Shown: positions 36,701 through 46,797 of the stretch, piece after piece
Numbering within the stretch: the first letter of the stretch is position 1
Layout of the letters: the number at the start of each line of letters is the position of its first letter
Source: Sphaerisporangium aureirubrum
GTDB taxonomy: Bacteria > Actinomycetota > Actinomycetes > Streptosporangiales > Streptosporangiaceae
DNA: 64,000 bases
Assembly (NCBI RefSeq): GCF_042658925.1
Contig: NZ_JBHSRF010000049.1
Span: 1-64,000, forward strand
Direction: 5' to 3'
Program-made: the position numbers and the translations under genes
Notes under the pieces: generated by a model
What the model saw: the letters and a program-made list of their open reading frames with translations, nothing else
What the model was told of the DNA's origin: nothing
The model's database searches: none

Positions 36701-37612
36701 GTGACCGACGTGGATCGCCAGACCCAGCTGGCACGGGAGCACCGCGAGCGGCAGGAAGAGCGCGCCACCAAACCGCCGTCTGGACGGCGCAACACGATCA
36801 TCGGTGCCGGTTTGGGCGTGGTGGTCGTCGCCGGGGGGATCGTCGCCGCCACCACTTTGCTGGGCGGCGGGGGTGATCCCGGCGGGCAGGCCGCCGCCAC
36901 CCCGTCCGCGTCGGCACCGGCGTCGGCACCGGCCGTCGACCCAGGCCTGACGGCCCCTCCGGCCGATCCCGCCAAGATCAGTTGCTCCTATCGCAAGGAC
37001 GACAGCGGCTTGCCGGCCAAGAAGGTGGGCATGCCACCCACCAAGCCGGACTTGAAGGCCAAGTTCATGACGATCGACACCAACCAGGGCAAGATCGTCA
37101 TCGAGCTGGCCACCGCCGCCGCGCCCTGCACGGTCAACTCGTTCGAGTTCCTGGCCAAGAAGAACTACTTCGACGGCACGCGCTGCCACCGCCTGGCCAC
37201 CGTGGACACCACGGGCCTCGGCATGCTGCAGTGCGGCGACCCGCTGGCCAAGGGCGACGGCAAGACCAAGGACGACGGCACCGGCGGCCCCGGGTACCTG
37301 TTCGAGGACGAGAACCTCGGCGGCATCCCCTACACCCGCGGCACGGTGGCCATGGCGCAGGGCGCCGAGGACGCCAACTCCAACGGCAGCCAGTTCTGGA
37401 TCTCGTTCTCCGACGAGAACACCCAGCTGGCGGGCGCGGGCGCCGCGTACACGCCGTTCGGGGTCGTCAAGGAAGGCATGGACGTCGTGGACAAGATCGC
37501 CAAGGGTGGCATCATCCCCTTCAACGGCGACCCCATGGCCGACGTCCGCGGCGAGGGCTCCAACGCCCCCAAGCTGCCGGTGATCATCAAGAACGTCACG
37601 GTGACCCAGTAG
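36701..37612 (+). CDS. membrane-anchored cyclophilin-type peptidyl-prolyl isomerase
   Basis: The 303-residue protein has a charged cytoplasmic N tail, one membrane helix (about 33-54), an Ala/Pro/Ser linker and a cyclophilin domain (about 118-303). The domain includes DTNQGKIVIEL, YFDGTRCHRL, GSQFWISFSD and FGVVKEGMDVVDKI. It probably helps fold exported proteins at the outer membrane face. The canonical catalytic Arg position reads CHRL, so the core is plausible but divergent. Start is GTG 36701. A paralogue lies 4 kb downstream on the same strand. Confidence 0.9.
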   Translation: MTDVDRQTQLAREHRERQEERATKPPSGRRNTIIGAGLGVVVVAGGIVAATTLLGGGGDPGGQAAATPSASAPASAPAVDPGLTAPPADPAKISCSYRKDDSGLPAKKVGMPPTKPDLKAKFMTIDTNQGKIVIELATAAAPCTVNSFEFLAKKNYFDGTRCHRLATVDTTGLGMLQCGDPLAKGDGKTKDDGTGGPGYLFEDENLGGIPYTRGTVAMAQGAEDANSNGSQFWISFSDENTQLAGAGAAYTPFGVVKEGMDVVDKIAKGGIIPFNGDPMADVRGEGSNAPKLPVIIKNVTVTQ

Positions 37613-37628
37613 GTCCCACAGACATCGA

Positions 37629-37662
37629 GAAGGGGCGCGGCCCGCACGGGCCGCGCCCCTTC
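37629..37662 (+). terminator. bidirectional terminator between cyclophilin and aspS
   Basis: A perfect 15-bp stem (37629-37643 with 37648-37662) with a GCAC loop sits between the convergent stops. On both strands it ends in short purine or pyrimidine runs. Confidence 0.85.
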
Positions 37663-37678
37663 CGCGTCGGTCACCGCG

Positions 37679-39454
37679 TCAGGCGCCCGGCGCCGCCTTG
37701 GACGCGGCGGCGGGACGCTGGGCGGCGTCCACACCGGCCTCCTTGCGCTGGGCGGCCGTGATGGGCGTGGGGGCCGCGGTCAGCGGGTCGAAGCCGGAGG
37801 CGGTCTTGGGGAAGGCGATCACGTCGCGGATCGACTCGCCGCCCGCCAGCAGCATGCAGATGCGGTCCCAGCCGTAGGCGATGCCGCCGTGCGGCGGAGG
37901 GCCGTACTTGAACGCCTCCAGCAGGAAGCCGAACTTGCTCTCGGCCTCCTCCTTGGAGATGCCGAGCACCTCGAACACCCGCTGCTGCATCTCGGCGCGG
38001 TGGATACGGATGGACCCGCCGCCGATCTCCATGCCGTTGCAGACCATGTCGTAGGCGTACGCCAGGGCCTCGCCCGGCTCGTCCTGGAAGGTGTCCGACC
38101 ATTCGGGCTTGGGGCCGGTGAACGGGTGGTGCACGGCCGTCCAGCCGGTCTGCTTGCCCGCGTCGTCGAGCACCGGCTCGAACATGGGGGCGTCCACCAC
38201 CCACAGGAAGCTCCACGCCGACTCGTCGATCAGCCCGCAGCGCCGCCCGATCTCCAGGCGGGCCGCGCCGAGCAGGTCGCGGGCCTGGGAGGGATGGCCG
38301 GCGGCGAAGAACACCGCGTCGCCCTCGGCGGCGCCGACGGCGGCGGCCAGCCCGGCGCGCTCGCTCTCCGAGAGGTTCTTGGCGACCGGGCCGCCGAGCT
38401 CGCCCCCCGGCTGGACCAGCACGTACGCCAGCCCGCGGGCGCCGCGGGATTTGGCCCACTCCTGCCAGCCGTCGAGCTCCTTGCGGGTCTGCGACGCGCC
38501 GCCCGGCATCACCACGGCGCCGACGTACGGCGCCTGGAACACCCGGAAGGTGGTCTCGGCGAAGTAGCCGGTCATCTCGGCCAGCTCGCAGCCGAACCGC
38601 AGGTCGGGCTTGTCTGAGCCGTACCGGGCCATCGCCTCCCGGTAGGTCATGCGCGGCAGCGGGGACGGCAGCTCGTACCCGGCGGTCTCGCGCCACAGGC
38701 GGCCGACGAGCGCCTCGCCGAGGGCCATCACGTCGTCCTGGTCGACGAAGGACATCTCGACGTCGATCTGGGTGAACTCGGGCTGCCGGTCGGCCCGGAG
38801 GTCCTCGTCGCGGAAGCAGCGGGCCAGCTGGTAGTAGCGCTCCAGCCCGGCGACCATGAGCAGCTGCTTGAACAGCTGCGGCGACTGCGGCAGGGCGTAC
38901 CAGCTGCCGGGCTGCAGGCGGACCGGCACCAGGAAGTCGCGGGCGCCCTCGGGGGTGGACCGGGTCAGGTCGGGCGTCTCGACGTACACGAAGCCGTGCT
39001 CGCGCATCACCTCGTGGGCGAGGTAGGTGGCGGTGGAGCGGATCCGCAGGGCCTCGGCCACCTGGCGGCGGCGGATGTCGAGGTAGCGGTACTTCAGCCG
39101 CGCCTCCTCCGACACCCCGGTGTTGCCCTCGATGGGGAACGGCAGCGGCGCCGACTCGCTCAGCACCTCGACCTCGGTGGCGACGACCTCGATCTCGCCG
39201 GTCGGCAGGTCGGGGTTCTCGTTGCCCTCCGGGCGCAGGCGGACCTCTCCGGCGATCCTGACGCAGTACTCCGAGCGGAGGTCGTGCGCGTGGTCCTCCT
39301 CACGGAAGACCACCTGCGCCGAGCCGGACGCGTCGCGCAGGTCGATGAAGACGACGCCGCCGTGGTCGCGGCGGCGCGCCACCCAGCCGGCCAGTGTGAC
39401 GCTCTGGCCGGCGTGTTCCCTGCGCAGCGATCCGGCGGTGTGCGTGCGGATCAT
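37679..39454 (-). CDS. aspS: aspartyl-tRNA synthetase
   Basis: The 591-residue bacterial-type AspRS has an N-terminal OB-fold anticodon domain (GWVARRRDHGGVVFIDLRDASG). Class II motif 2 is CFRDEDLRADRQPEFTQID, a GAD insertion domain follows, and motif 3 is GGIAYGWDRICMLLAG. The C-terminal Ala-rich tail is slightly extended. Whether it is discriminating or also charges tRNA-Asn was not determined. The ATG overlaps the hisS stop (TAATG). Confidence 0.97.
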   Translation of the reverse strand: MIRTHTAGSLRREHAGQSVTLAGWVARRRDHGGVVFIDLRDASGSAQVVFREEDHAHDLRSEYCVRIAGEVRLRPEGNENPDLPTGEIEVVATEVEVLSESAPLPFPIEGNTGVSEEARLKYRYLDIRRRQVAEALRIRSTATYLAHEVMREHGFVYVETPDLTRSTPEGARDFLVPVRLQPGSWYALPQSPQLFKQLLMVAGLERYYQLARCFRDEDLRADRQPEFTQIDVEMSFVDQDDVMALGEALVGRLWRETAGYELPSPLPRMTYREAMARYGSDKPDLRFGCELAEMTGYFAETTFRVFQAPYVGAVVMPGGASQTRKELDGWQEWAKSRGARGLAYVLVQPGGELGGPVAKNLSESERAGLAAAVGAAEGDAVFFAAGHPSQARDLLGAARLEIGRRCGLIDESAWSFLWVVDAPMFEPVLDDAGKQTGWTAVHHPFTGPKPEWSDTFQDEPGEALAYAYDMVCNGMEIGGGSIRIHRAEMQQRVFEVLGISKEEAESKFGFLLEAFKYGPPPHGGIAYGWDRICMLLAGGESIRDVIAFPKTASGFDPLTAAPTPITAAQRKEAGVDAAQRPAAASKAAPGA

Positions 39455-40710
39455 TAGCTCAGCTTCTCCTTCAGCTCGGTGACGATCTCGCCCAGTGGCA
39501 CGGCGGTCTGCTCCCCGCTCGCCAGGTCCTTCACCTGCGCGGACCCGGCGGCGAGATCGCGCTCGCCGAGGATCACGGCGTAGGCGGCGCCCGACCGGTC
39601 CGCGCCCTTCATGGCGCCCTTGAGGCCCTTGCCGTCGAAGGCCATGTCGGTGGCGATCCCGGCCGCCCGCAGCTCGTGGGCCAGCGCGAACATGCGCCGG
39701 GCGGCCTCCTCGCCGAGCGGCACGCCGTACACCGCGACCCGCGCGGGCTCGCCGGCGGCCAGGCCCTCGGCCTCGACGGCCATCACGATGCGGTCGACGC
39801 CCACCGCGAAGCCGATGCCGGGCAGCCGGGGGCCGCCGATGTCCTCGGACAGGCCGTCGTACCGGCCGCCGCCGCCGATGCCCGACTGGGCGCCGAGCAT
39901 GGGGTGGTCGAACTCGTAGGTGGTGCGGGAGTAGTAGTCGAGGCCGCGGACCAGGCGCGGGGTGTCCTCCCACGGGATCCGGAGGTCCTCGAGCAGCGTG
40001 CGGACGCGGTCGTGGTGCGCCTTGCAGGACGCGCACAGGTGGTCGGTGATCAGCGGCGCGTTCTCCACCTGGGCCCGCACCTCGGGCCGCTTGTCGTCCA
40101 GCACGCGCAGCGGGTTGATCTCGACGCGCCGCCGGGTCGCCTCGTCGAGGTCCAGGGCGCGCAGGAACTCCTGCAGGGCGGCGCGGTAGGCCGGGCGGCA
40201 CTGCGCGCAGCCGAGGGTGTTGAGCAGCAGCCGCACCCGGGTCAGGCCGAGCGCGCGGTAGCCGGCCCAGGCGATGGCGATGGTCTCGGCGTCCACCGCG
40301 GGGTCCTCGGTGCCGATCGCCTCGAGGTCGAACTGCTGGAGCTGACGGTAGCGCCCGGCCTGCGGGCGCTCGTAGCGGAACGCCGGGCCCATGGTCCACA
40401 GCTTGACCGGCAGCCGGCCGTGGTGCAGGCCGTGCTCCAGCGTGGAGCGCATGACGCCGGCGGTGAACTCGGGGCGCAGCGTGACCGACCGGCCGCCGCG
40501 GTCGGCGAAGGTGTACATCTCCTTGGAGACGACGTCGGTCGACTCGCCGACGCCCCGGGCGAACAGCTCGGTGTCCTCGAAGACCGGCACCTCGATGTAG
40601 GCGTATCCGGCGCCGCCCGCCGCGGCGGCGAACGCCGCGCGGACCGCGACGAAGGTGGCCGAGCGCGGCGGGAAATATTCTGGAACGCCCTTGGGCGCCT
40701 GAAAGCTCAT
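39454..40710 (-). CDS. hisS: histidyl-tRNA synthetase
   Basis: The 418-residue class II enzyme charges tRNA-His. GRYRQLQQFDLEAIG covers motif 2, LVRGLDYYSRTTYEF is the histidine A loop and IGGGGRYDGL the glycine-rich loop. A C-terminal anticodon domain follows. ATG 40710 is favoured over GTG 40713 because it has GGGGA five bases upstream and overlaps the upstream stop as TGATG. Confidence 0.96.
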   Translation of the reverse strand: MSFQAPKGVPEYFPPRSATFVAVRAAFAAAAGGAGYAYIEVPVFEDTELFARGVGESTDVVSKEMYTFADRGGRSVTLRPEFTAGVMRSTLEHGLHHGRLPVKLWTMGPAFRYERPQAGRYRQLQQFDLEAIGTEDPAVDAETIAIAWAGYRALGLTRVRLLLNTLGCAQCRPAYRAALQEFLRALDLDEATRRRVEINPLRVLDDKRPEVRAQVENAPLITDHLCASCKAHHDRVRTLLEDLRIPWEDTPRLVRGLDYYSRTTYEFDHPMLGAQSGIGGGGRYDGLSEDIGGPRLPGIGFAVGVDRIVMAVEAEGLAAGEPARVAVYGVPLGEEAARRMFALAHELRAAGIATDMAFDGKGLKGAMKGADRSGAAYAVILGERDLAAGSAQVKDLASGEQTAVPLGEIVTELKEKLS

Positions 40711-41387
40711 CACAGTCCCCTGGTTGGGCCCGCGAACGGCGCCGCCTCGGTGAGGTACGGGTTGGTGGCGCGCTCACGGCCGATCGTCGTGTGTGGTCCG
40801 TGGCCGGGCAGCACCGTGGTGTCGTCCGGCAGGGACAGGCATACCCTGCCGAGACTGCGAATGATGGTGTCGTAGTCGCCGCCCGGCAGATCGCTGCGGC
40901 CGATGGAGCCGGCGAACAGCAGGTCGCCCGAGAACATCACCTGTTCCGCGGCGCTCCTGAAGGTCACCGACCCCCTGGTATGGCCGGGGGCGTGGTCGAC
41001 GATCAGCTCCAGACCGGCGATGCTGAGCGCCGTGCCGTCGGAGAGCTCGCGGACGTCGTCGGGCTCGGTGAACTCGAGGCCGCCGAAGACGTCCGCCGTG
41101 AGCGAGATGCCCTTGCCCGGGTCCGACAGGAGTTCGCGGTCGTCCGGATGAATGTAAGCGGGAATGTTTCGCGCTCCGCAGACGGGGGCGACCGACCACA
41201 TGTGATCGAGGTGACCGTGGGTGACGAGCACGGCGACCGGCTTGAGCCGGTGCTCGCGCAGCTTGGCCTCCAGGGCGGTCACGGCGTCCTGACCTGGGTC
41301 GACGATCACGCACTCCTCGCCCGCGGCGGGAGCGACGACGTAGCAGTTGGCCTGGAATGAGCCTGCGGGAAAGCCGTCGATGAGCAC
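40710..41387 (-). CDS. metallo-beta-lactamase-fold hydrolase (glyoxalase II-like)
   Basis: The 225-residue protein carries the zinc motif THGHLDH (His57, His59, Asp61, His62), a downstream HAPGHTRGS histidine and FSGDLLFAGSIGR with a bridging Asp. The last His is in LPGHGPHT. This is the hydroxyacylglutathione-hydrolase-like branch. In actinobacteria that lack glutathione the substrate may be a mycothiol conjugate or something else. GTG 41387 is the start. It heads the hydrolase-hisS-aspS operon. Confidence 0.87.
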   Translation of the reverse strand: MLIDGFPAGSFQANCYVVAPAAGEECVIVDPGQDAVTALEAKLREHRLKPVAVLVTHGHLDHMWSVAPVCGARNIPAYIHPDDRELLSDPGKGISLTADVFGGLEFTEPDDVRELSDGTALSIAGLELIVDHAPGHTRGSVTFRSAAEQVMFSGDLLFAGSIGRSDLPGGDYDTIIRSLGRVCLSLPDDTTVLPGHGPHTTIGRERATNPYLTEAAPFAGPTRGL

Positions 41388-41579
41388 GGAAGCGGTCCTC
41401 GGTGTGATCGTTCTCGTCAAGGAAAGCGGATGGGAATGTAACCGAAGGGTACCGGTGCGGGTCGCCGGGCTGCGAACCATTGCCCGTGGGCCGATACGAT
41501 TCGCCCACTCCATAAAGGTGGCGGTCGTCCAGTCAGACGACCAAACGCGATCAACTCGGACAGTCGGGAGGACACAGCG

Positions 41580-42443
41580 GTGGCGACCGGCAAGGACCGT
41601 CAGAAGCAGCTCGCGCGCGAGCACCACGAACGGCAGATGCAGCGACGCGCCGAGCGTGAGACCCAACGGAAGCGTGTGGCGATCATCGGCACGAGCGTGG
41701 GCGTTCTGGTCGTCGTGGGCGGGATTTTCACCGCCGTGGCGGTGATCGGCGGGAACAAGGCTCCGCAGGCCGCGGCGACCCCGTCCCCCTCGACGCCCCC
41801 GAGCTCGGCGCCGCCCTCCGCGGGGCCCGCGCCGAAGCCGTACAACGCGGCGGCCGACACCTGTGATTACGTGGCCGACAACCGGGGCGGACCGGTGAAG
41901 GACGTGGGCATGCCGCCCGCCAAGCCGGACAAATCCGCCAAGACGATGACGTTCGACACCAACCAGGGCAATATCGTGGTCAAGCTCGCCACCGACAAGG
42001 CCCCCTGCACGGTCAACTCCATGGCGTATCTGGCCAAGAAGAAGTACTTCGACGGCTCCAAGTGCCACCGGATGGGCCCGGACGCCTTCCCGATGCTTCA
42101 GTGCGGCGACCCGCTGGCCAAGGCCGACGGCAAGAACGCCACCGACGGCCAGGGCGGCCCCGGCTTCCGCTACGCCGAGGAGAACCTCACCGGCGCCAAG
42201 TACAGCCGCGGCGTGATCGCGATGGCCAAGGCGCAGGACCCCGGCACCACCGGCAGCCAGTTCTTCATCGTGCTCGGCGACCTCAGTCTCCCCCCGCAGT
42301 ACACCGTTTTGGGTACGGTCACCAAGGGGCTCGACATCTTGGACAAGGTGCGCAAGAAGGGCGTCATGGAAGGCGGCATGGGGGACGGCACCGGGGCGCC
42401 GAAGGACCCGGTGGAACTCAAACACGTGACAATCTCTGGCTAG
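41580..42443 (+). CDS. second membrane-anchored cyclophilin-type peptidyl-prolyl isomerase
   Basis: The 287-residue paralogue of the cyclophilin at 36.7 kb has the same plan: a basic N tail (KQLAREHHERQMQRR), one membrane helix (about 33-56), a Pro/Ser linker and a cyclophilin domain with FDTNQGNIVVKL, YFDGSKCHRM and GSQFFIVLGD. GTG 41580 has GGGAGG upstream. The N tails share QLAREH.ERQ, so the pair arose by duplication, now split by the synthetase genes. Confidence 0.9.
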   Translation: MATGKDRQKQLAREHHERQMQRRAERETQRKRVAIIGTSVGVLVVVGGIFTAVAVIGGNKAPQAAATPSPSTPPSSAPPSAGPAPKPYNAAADTCDYVADNRGGPVKDVGMPPAKPDKSAKTMTFDTNQGNIVVKLATDKAPCTVNSMAYLAKKKYFDGSKCHRMGPDAFPMLQCGDPLAKADGKNATDGQGGPGFRYAEENLTGAKYSRGVIAMAKAQDPGTTGSQFFIVLGDLSLPPQYTVLGTVTKGLDILDKVRKKGVMEGGMGDGTGAPKDPVELKHVTISG

Positions 42444-42509
42444 AGCTGACGTAATACCACCAAGGACGCGTAGCGTCCTGAAAAGCTGATTCGAGTGCGG
42501 GAGGACACG

Positions 42510-43739
42510 GTGAGCACCGACCCGTGGGGCCGGGTAGACGACGACGGCACCGTCTACGTTCGTACGGCCGAGGGCGAACGGGCCGTCGGGTCCTGGCAGG
42601 CCGGCGAGCCGGAAGAGGCCCTCGCCTACTTCCATCGCAAGTACGACGAGCTGGCCACCCAGGTGGAGCTGCTGGAGCAGCGGGTCCGGGGCACCGATCT
42701 GCCACCCGCCCAGGCCGAGGCGACGATCGTCAAGCTGCGCGACTCCATCACCGAGGCGCACGCCGTGGGCGACCTCGCGGCGCTGCTGGCGCGCCTGGAA
42801 GCCCTCACCGACCTGGTGGGCAAGCGCCGCGAGGAGGTGCGGGCCGCGCGCGACCAGGCCCGCGCCCAGTCGCGCGAGATCAAGGAACGCATCGTCGCCG
42901 AGGCCGAGCGCATCGCCGAGGACACCACCCACTGGAAGTCCGGCGGCGAGCGCCTGCGGCAGCTGGTGGACGAGTGGAAGGCGGCCGAGCGCATCGACCG
43001 GGTGACCGAGGCCGCCCTGTGGAAGCGCCTGTCCGCCGCCCGTACGGCCTTCGCCAAGCGGCGCAAGTCCTACTTCGCCGGGCTGGACGAGCAGCGCGAG
43101 TCGGTGCGCGGGCTCAAGGAGCGCATCGTCGCCGAGGCCGAGACGCTGTCCGCCTCGACCGACTGGGGCGAGACGGCGGCGGCGTACCGCGAGCTGATGC
43201 GCCGCTGGAAGACCGCCGGGCGCGCCTCCCGCGAGGCCGAGGACGACCTGTGGAACCGCTTCAAGGGCGCCCAGGACCAGTTCTTCCAGGCCCGCTCGGC
43301 GGTGTTCGCCGAGCGGGACGCGTCGCTGCGGGAGAACGCCGAGGCCAAGGAGCGCATCCTGGCCGACGCCGAGCGCATCATGCCGGTGACCGACGCCAGG
43401 TCCGCCCGCGCGGCGCTGCGCGGCGTGCTGGAGCGCTGGGAGGCGGTCGGGCCGGTGCCGCGCGAGCTGCGGGACCGGCTGGAGGGCGGCCTGCGCCGCA
43501 TCGACGAGGCGGTCCGCAAGGCCGAGGAGACCGAGTGGAAGCGGTCCAACCCCGAGGCCCGCGCCCGCGCGCAGAACACCGTCGACCAGCTGCGCAAGTC
43601 GATCGACCAGCTTGAGGGCCGCCTGGCCAAGGCCTCGGCCGCCGGACGCGACAAGGACGTCAAGGAGGCCGAAGAGGCCATCGCGGCGCGCCGGTCGTGG
43701 CTGGAGGAGGCCGAGCGCACCCTCACCGAGTTCTCCTGA
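42510..43739 (+). CDS. DUF349 coiled-coil protein
   Basis: The 409-residue protein contains repeated DUF349 modules. The modules (W.....R..L..L...W / LW.RF..A...F) recur near residues 130-190, 205-265 and 280-340, embedded in long charged helices. GTG 42510 has GGGAGG upstream; a GTG at 42495 would put that site inside the gene. DUF349 proteins occur next to rel in many actinobacteria, with a proposed but unproven link to the stringent response. Confidence 0.88.
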   Translation: MSTDPWGRVDDDGTVYVRTAEGERAVGSWQAGEPEEALAYFHRKYDELATQVELLEQRVRGTDLPPAQAEATIVKLRDSITEAHAVGDLAALLARLEALTDLVGKRREEVRAARDQARAQSREIKERIVAEAERIAEDTTHWKSGGERLRQLVDEWKAAERIDRVTEAALWKRLSAARTAFAKRRKSYFAGLDEQRESVRGLKERIVAEAETLSASTDWGETAAAYRELMRRWKTAGRASREAEDDLWNRFKGAQDQFFQARSAVFAERDASLRENAEAKERILADAERIMPVTDARSARAALRGVLERWEAVGPVPRELRDRLEGGLRRIDEAVRKAEETEWKRSNPEARARAQNTVDQLRKSIDQLEGRLAKASAAGRDKDVKEAEEAIAARRSWLEEAERTLTEFS

Positions 43740-43742
43740 CGA

Positions 43743-43769
43743 TCCCGGGCCTCTCACCGAGGCTCGGGA
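43743..43769 (+). terminator. bidirectional terminator between DUF349 gene and rel
   Basis: An 11-bp stem (43743-43753 with 43759-43769, one G-U pair) with a TCACC loop sits between the converging genes. Confidence 0.7.
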
Positions 43770-43779
43770 CCAGGGCCGG

Positions 43780-46128
43780 TCAGTTGGTGACGCGGTACAC
43801 GTCGTAGACGCCCGGGATGTTGCGTACCGCCTTCAGCACGTGGCCGAGGTGCTTGGGGTCGCCCATCTCGAAGGTGAACTTGCTGACGGCGGTGCGGTCG
43901 CGCGAGGTGGTCACCGACGCCGACAGGATGTTGACGTGCTGGTCGGACAGCGTGCGGGTGACGTCGGAGAGCAGGCGGGGGCGGTCGAGCGCCTCCACCT
44001 GGATGGCGACCAGGAACACCGAGTCGTCGCTCGGCGACCAGGTGACGTCGACCAGCCGGTCCGGCTCCAGGCGCAGCTGCTCGATGTTGGGGCAGTTGGT
44101 GCGGTGCACCGACACCCCGTGGCCCCGGGTGACGAACCCGACGATCTCGTCGCCGGGGACCGGTGTGCAGCAGCGTGACAGGCGCACCCACACGTCGGAG
44201 TCGCCCGCCACGATCACCCCGGCGTTGGTGCCGCTGCGCGGCCGGCCGCGCAGCCGGGTGGGGACGGCGGCCTCGGCGATGTCCTCCTCGGCGCCCTCCA
44301 CCCCGCCGAGGGACTGCACGAGCCTCTCGACGACCGTCTGCGCGCCCATGTGGCCCTCTCCGACGGCCGCGTACAGCGCGGAGACGTCGGGGTAGCGCAG
44401 GTCCCTGGCGAGCGCCAGGAGGCTCTCACCGGACATCAGGCGCTGCAACGGCAGGCCCTGCTTGCGCATGGCGCGGCCGATGGCCTCCTTGCCCGCCTCG
44501 ATCGCGGTCTCGCGGCGCTCCTTGGAGAACCACTGCCGGATCTTGTTGCGCGCCCGGCCGCTCTTGACGAACTTGAGCCAGTCGCGGGACGGCCCGGCGT
44601 CCGGGGACTTGGAGGTGAAGATCTCGACCGCGTCGCCGTTGCTGAGCCGCGACTCCAGCGGCACCAGGCGGCCGTTCACCCGGGCGCCGATGCAGCGGTG
44701 CCCCACCTCGGTGTGCACGGCGTACGCGAAGTCGACGGGCGTGGCGCCCTCGGGCAGCGCGATCACCTGGCCGCGCGGGGTGAAGACGAAGACCTCCGAC
44801 ACCGACAGGTCGAACCGCAGCGACTCCAGGAACTCCCCCGGGTCGCTGGTCTCCTTCTGCCAGTCGAGCAGCTGGCGCAGCCAGGCCATGTCGTTGGCGG
44901 TCTTCATGCGCGTCCCGGCCGGGCCGCCGGCGCCGATCTCTTCCTTGTACTTCCAGTGGGCCGCGACGCCGTACTCGGCGCGGTGGTGCATGGCGCGGGT
45001 GCGGATCTGCAGCTCGACCGGCTTGCCCTCGGGACCCATCACCGTGGTGTGCAGCGATTGGTACATGTTGAACTTGGGCATCGCGATGTAGTCCTTGAAC
45101 CGGCCGGGGACCGGCTTCCACCGCGCGTGGATGGTGCCGAGGGCGGCGTAGCAGTCGCGGACCGTGTCGACCAGCACGCGGATGCCCACCAGGTCGTAGA
45201 TGTCGTCGAACGCGACCTCGCGGGCGATCATCTTCTGGTAGATCGAGTAGTAGTGCTTGGGCCGGCCCTTGACCGCGGCGCGGATCTTGGCCTCGCGCAG
45301 GTCGGCGGCGACCTTCTCGATGACCTCCTGCAGGAACAGGTCGCGGCGGGGGGCGCGCTCGGACACCATGCGGGCGATCTCGTCGTACCGCTTGGGGTAG
45401 AGCATGCCGAAGGCGAGGTCCTCGAGCTCCCACTTGATGGTGTTCATGCCGAGCCGGTGGGCCAGCGGGGCGAAGATCTCAAGCGTCTCGCGGGCCTTCT
45501 GCTCCTGCTTGTGCCGCGGGAGGTAGCGCAGGGTGCGCATGTTGTGCAGGCGGTCGGCGAGCTTGATGACCAGCACCCGGATGTCGCGGGACATCGCCAC
45601 GACCATCTTGCGCACGGTCTCGGCCTGGGCGGCGTCGCCGAACTTGACCTTGTCGAGCTTGGTGACGCCGTCGACCAGCAGGGCGATGTGCTCGCCGAAG
45701 TCCTTGCCGAGCTCGTCCAGGCCGTAGGCGGTGTCCTCGACGGTGTCGTGCAGCAGCGCGGCGCACAGCGTCTCGTCGTCGGTGCCGAGCTCGGCGAGGA
45801 TGGTGGCCACCGCGAGGGGGTGGGTGATGTACGGGTCGCCGCTCTTCCGCTTCTGGTCGCGGTGGTGGTAGGCGGCGACGTCGTAGGCGCGCTCGATCAG
45901 GCGTAGGTCGGCTTTGGGATGGGTGGCTCGGACCGTCTTGAACAGCGGTTCCAGGACCGGATTCATCGCGCCACCCCACTGGCCCCCGAACCGGGACAAC
46001 CTGCGGCGTACGGCAGGGGCCGGTTTTTCCTCCGTGCTCGCGGACATGGCCGTACCCGTGTCGCCCGCTGGCGCGGAGACCGGCTCAGGGGGGTCGGTCA
46101 CGTCGGGCACGGTCATGTCACGGGGCAC
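43780..46128 (-). CDS. relA: bifunctional (p)ppGpp synthetase/hydrolase
   Basis: The 782-residue Rel enzyme makes and breaks the alarmone (p)ppGpp. The HD hydrolase domain is complete (YITHPLAVATILAEL, LLHDTVEDT), so it should be able to hydrolyse ppGpp. The synthetase domain has YDLVGIRVLVDTVRDCYAALG and KDYIAMPKFNMYQSLHTTV. TGS (VFVFTPRGQVIALPEGATPVDFAY), helical, zinc-finger-like (SRCCTPVPGDEIVGFVTRG) and ACT domains follow. GTG 46128 has GAGGAG five bases upstream. Apt lies just upstream, as is usual. Confidence 0.97.
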   Translation of the reverse strand: MPRDMTVPDVTDPPEPVSAPAGDTGTAMSASTEEKPAPAVRRRLSRFGGQWGGAMNPVLEPLFKTVRATHPKADLRLIERAYDVAAYHHRDQKRKSGDPYITHPLAVATILAELGTDDETLCAALLHDTVEDTAYGLDELGKDFGEHIALLVDGVTKLDKVKFGDAAQAETVRKMVVAMSRDIRVLVIKLADRLHNMRTLRYLPRHKQEQKARETLEIFAPLAHRLGMNTIKWELEDLAFGMLYPKRYDEIARMVSERAPRRDLFLQEVIEKVAADLREAKIRAAVKGRPKHYYSIYQKMIAREVAFDDIYDLVGIRVLVDTVRDCYAALGTIHARWKPVPGRFKDYIAMPKFNMYQSLHTTVMGPEGKPVELQIRTRAMHHRAEYGVAAHWKYKEEIGAGGPAGTRMKTANDMAWLRQLLDWQKETSDPGEFLESLRFDLSVSEVFVFTPRGQVIALPEGATPVDFAYAVHTEVGHRCIGARVNGRLVPLESRLSNGDAVEIFTSKSPDAGPSRDWLKFVKSGRARNKIRQWFSKERRETAIEAGKEAIGRAMRKQGLPLQRLMSGESLLALARDLRYPDVSALYAAVGEGHMGAQTVVERLVQSLGGVEGAEEDIAEAAVPTRLRGRPRSGTNAGVIVAGDSDVWVRLSRCCTPVPGDEIVGFVTRGHGVSVHRTNCPNIEQLRLEPDRLVDVTWSPSDDSVFLVAIQVEALDRPRLLSDVTRTLSDQHVNILSASVTTSRDRTAVSKFTFEMGDPKHLGHVLKAVRNIPGVYDVYRVTN

Positions 46129-46204
46129 TCAGACTCCTCACGTCGAGTCCAGATCCCCCAGTGTATCCACGCCGGGGGTGCCGGCCTCCCGGGCGGGAGT
46201 CGTT

Positions 46205-46723
<519 letters not shown>

Positions 46724-46752
46724 CAGGGGATTCCTTTCCGGCACCGCGAAGC

Positions 46753-46781
46753 GCCCCCGTGATCTGCGCGATCACGAGGGC
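46753..46781 (-). terminator. terminator between secF and apt
   Basis: A 12-bp stem (46753-46764 with 46770-46781, one G-U pair) and a 5-base loop follow the secF stop and precede apt, so apt may have its own promoter. Confidence 0.7.
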
Positions 46782-46797
46782 GCCACGGGAGGCCCGG

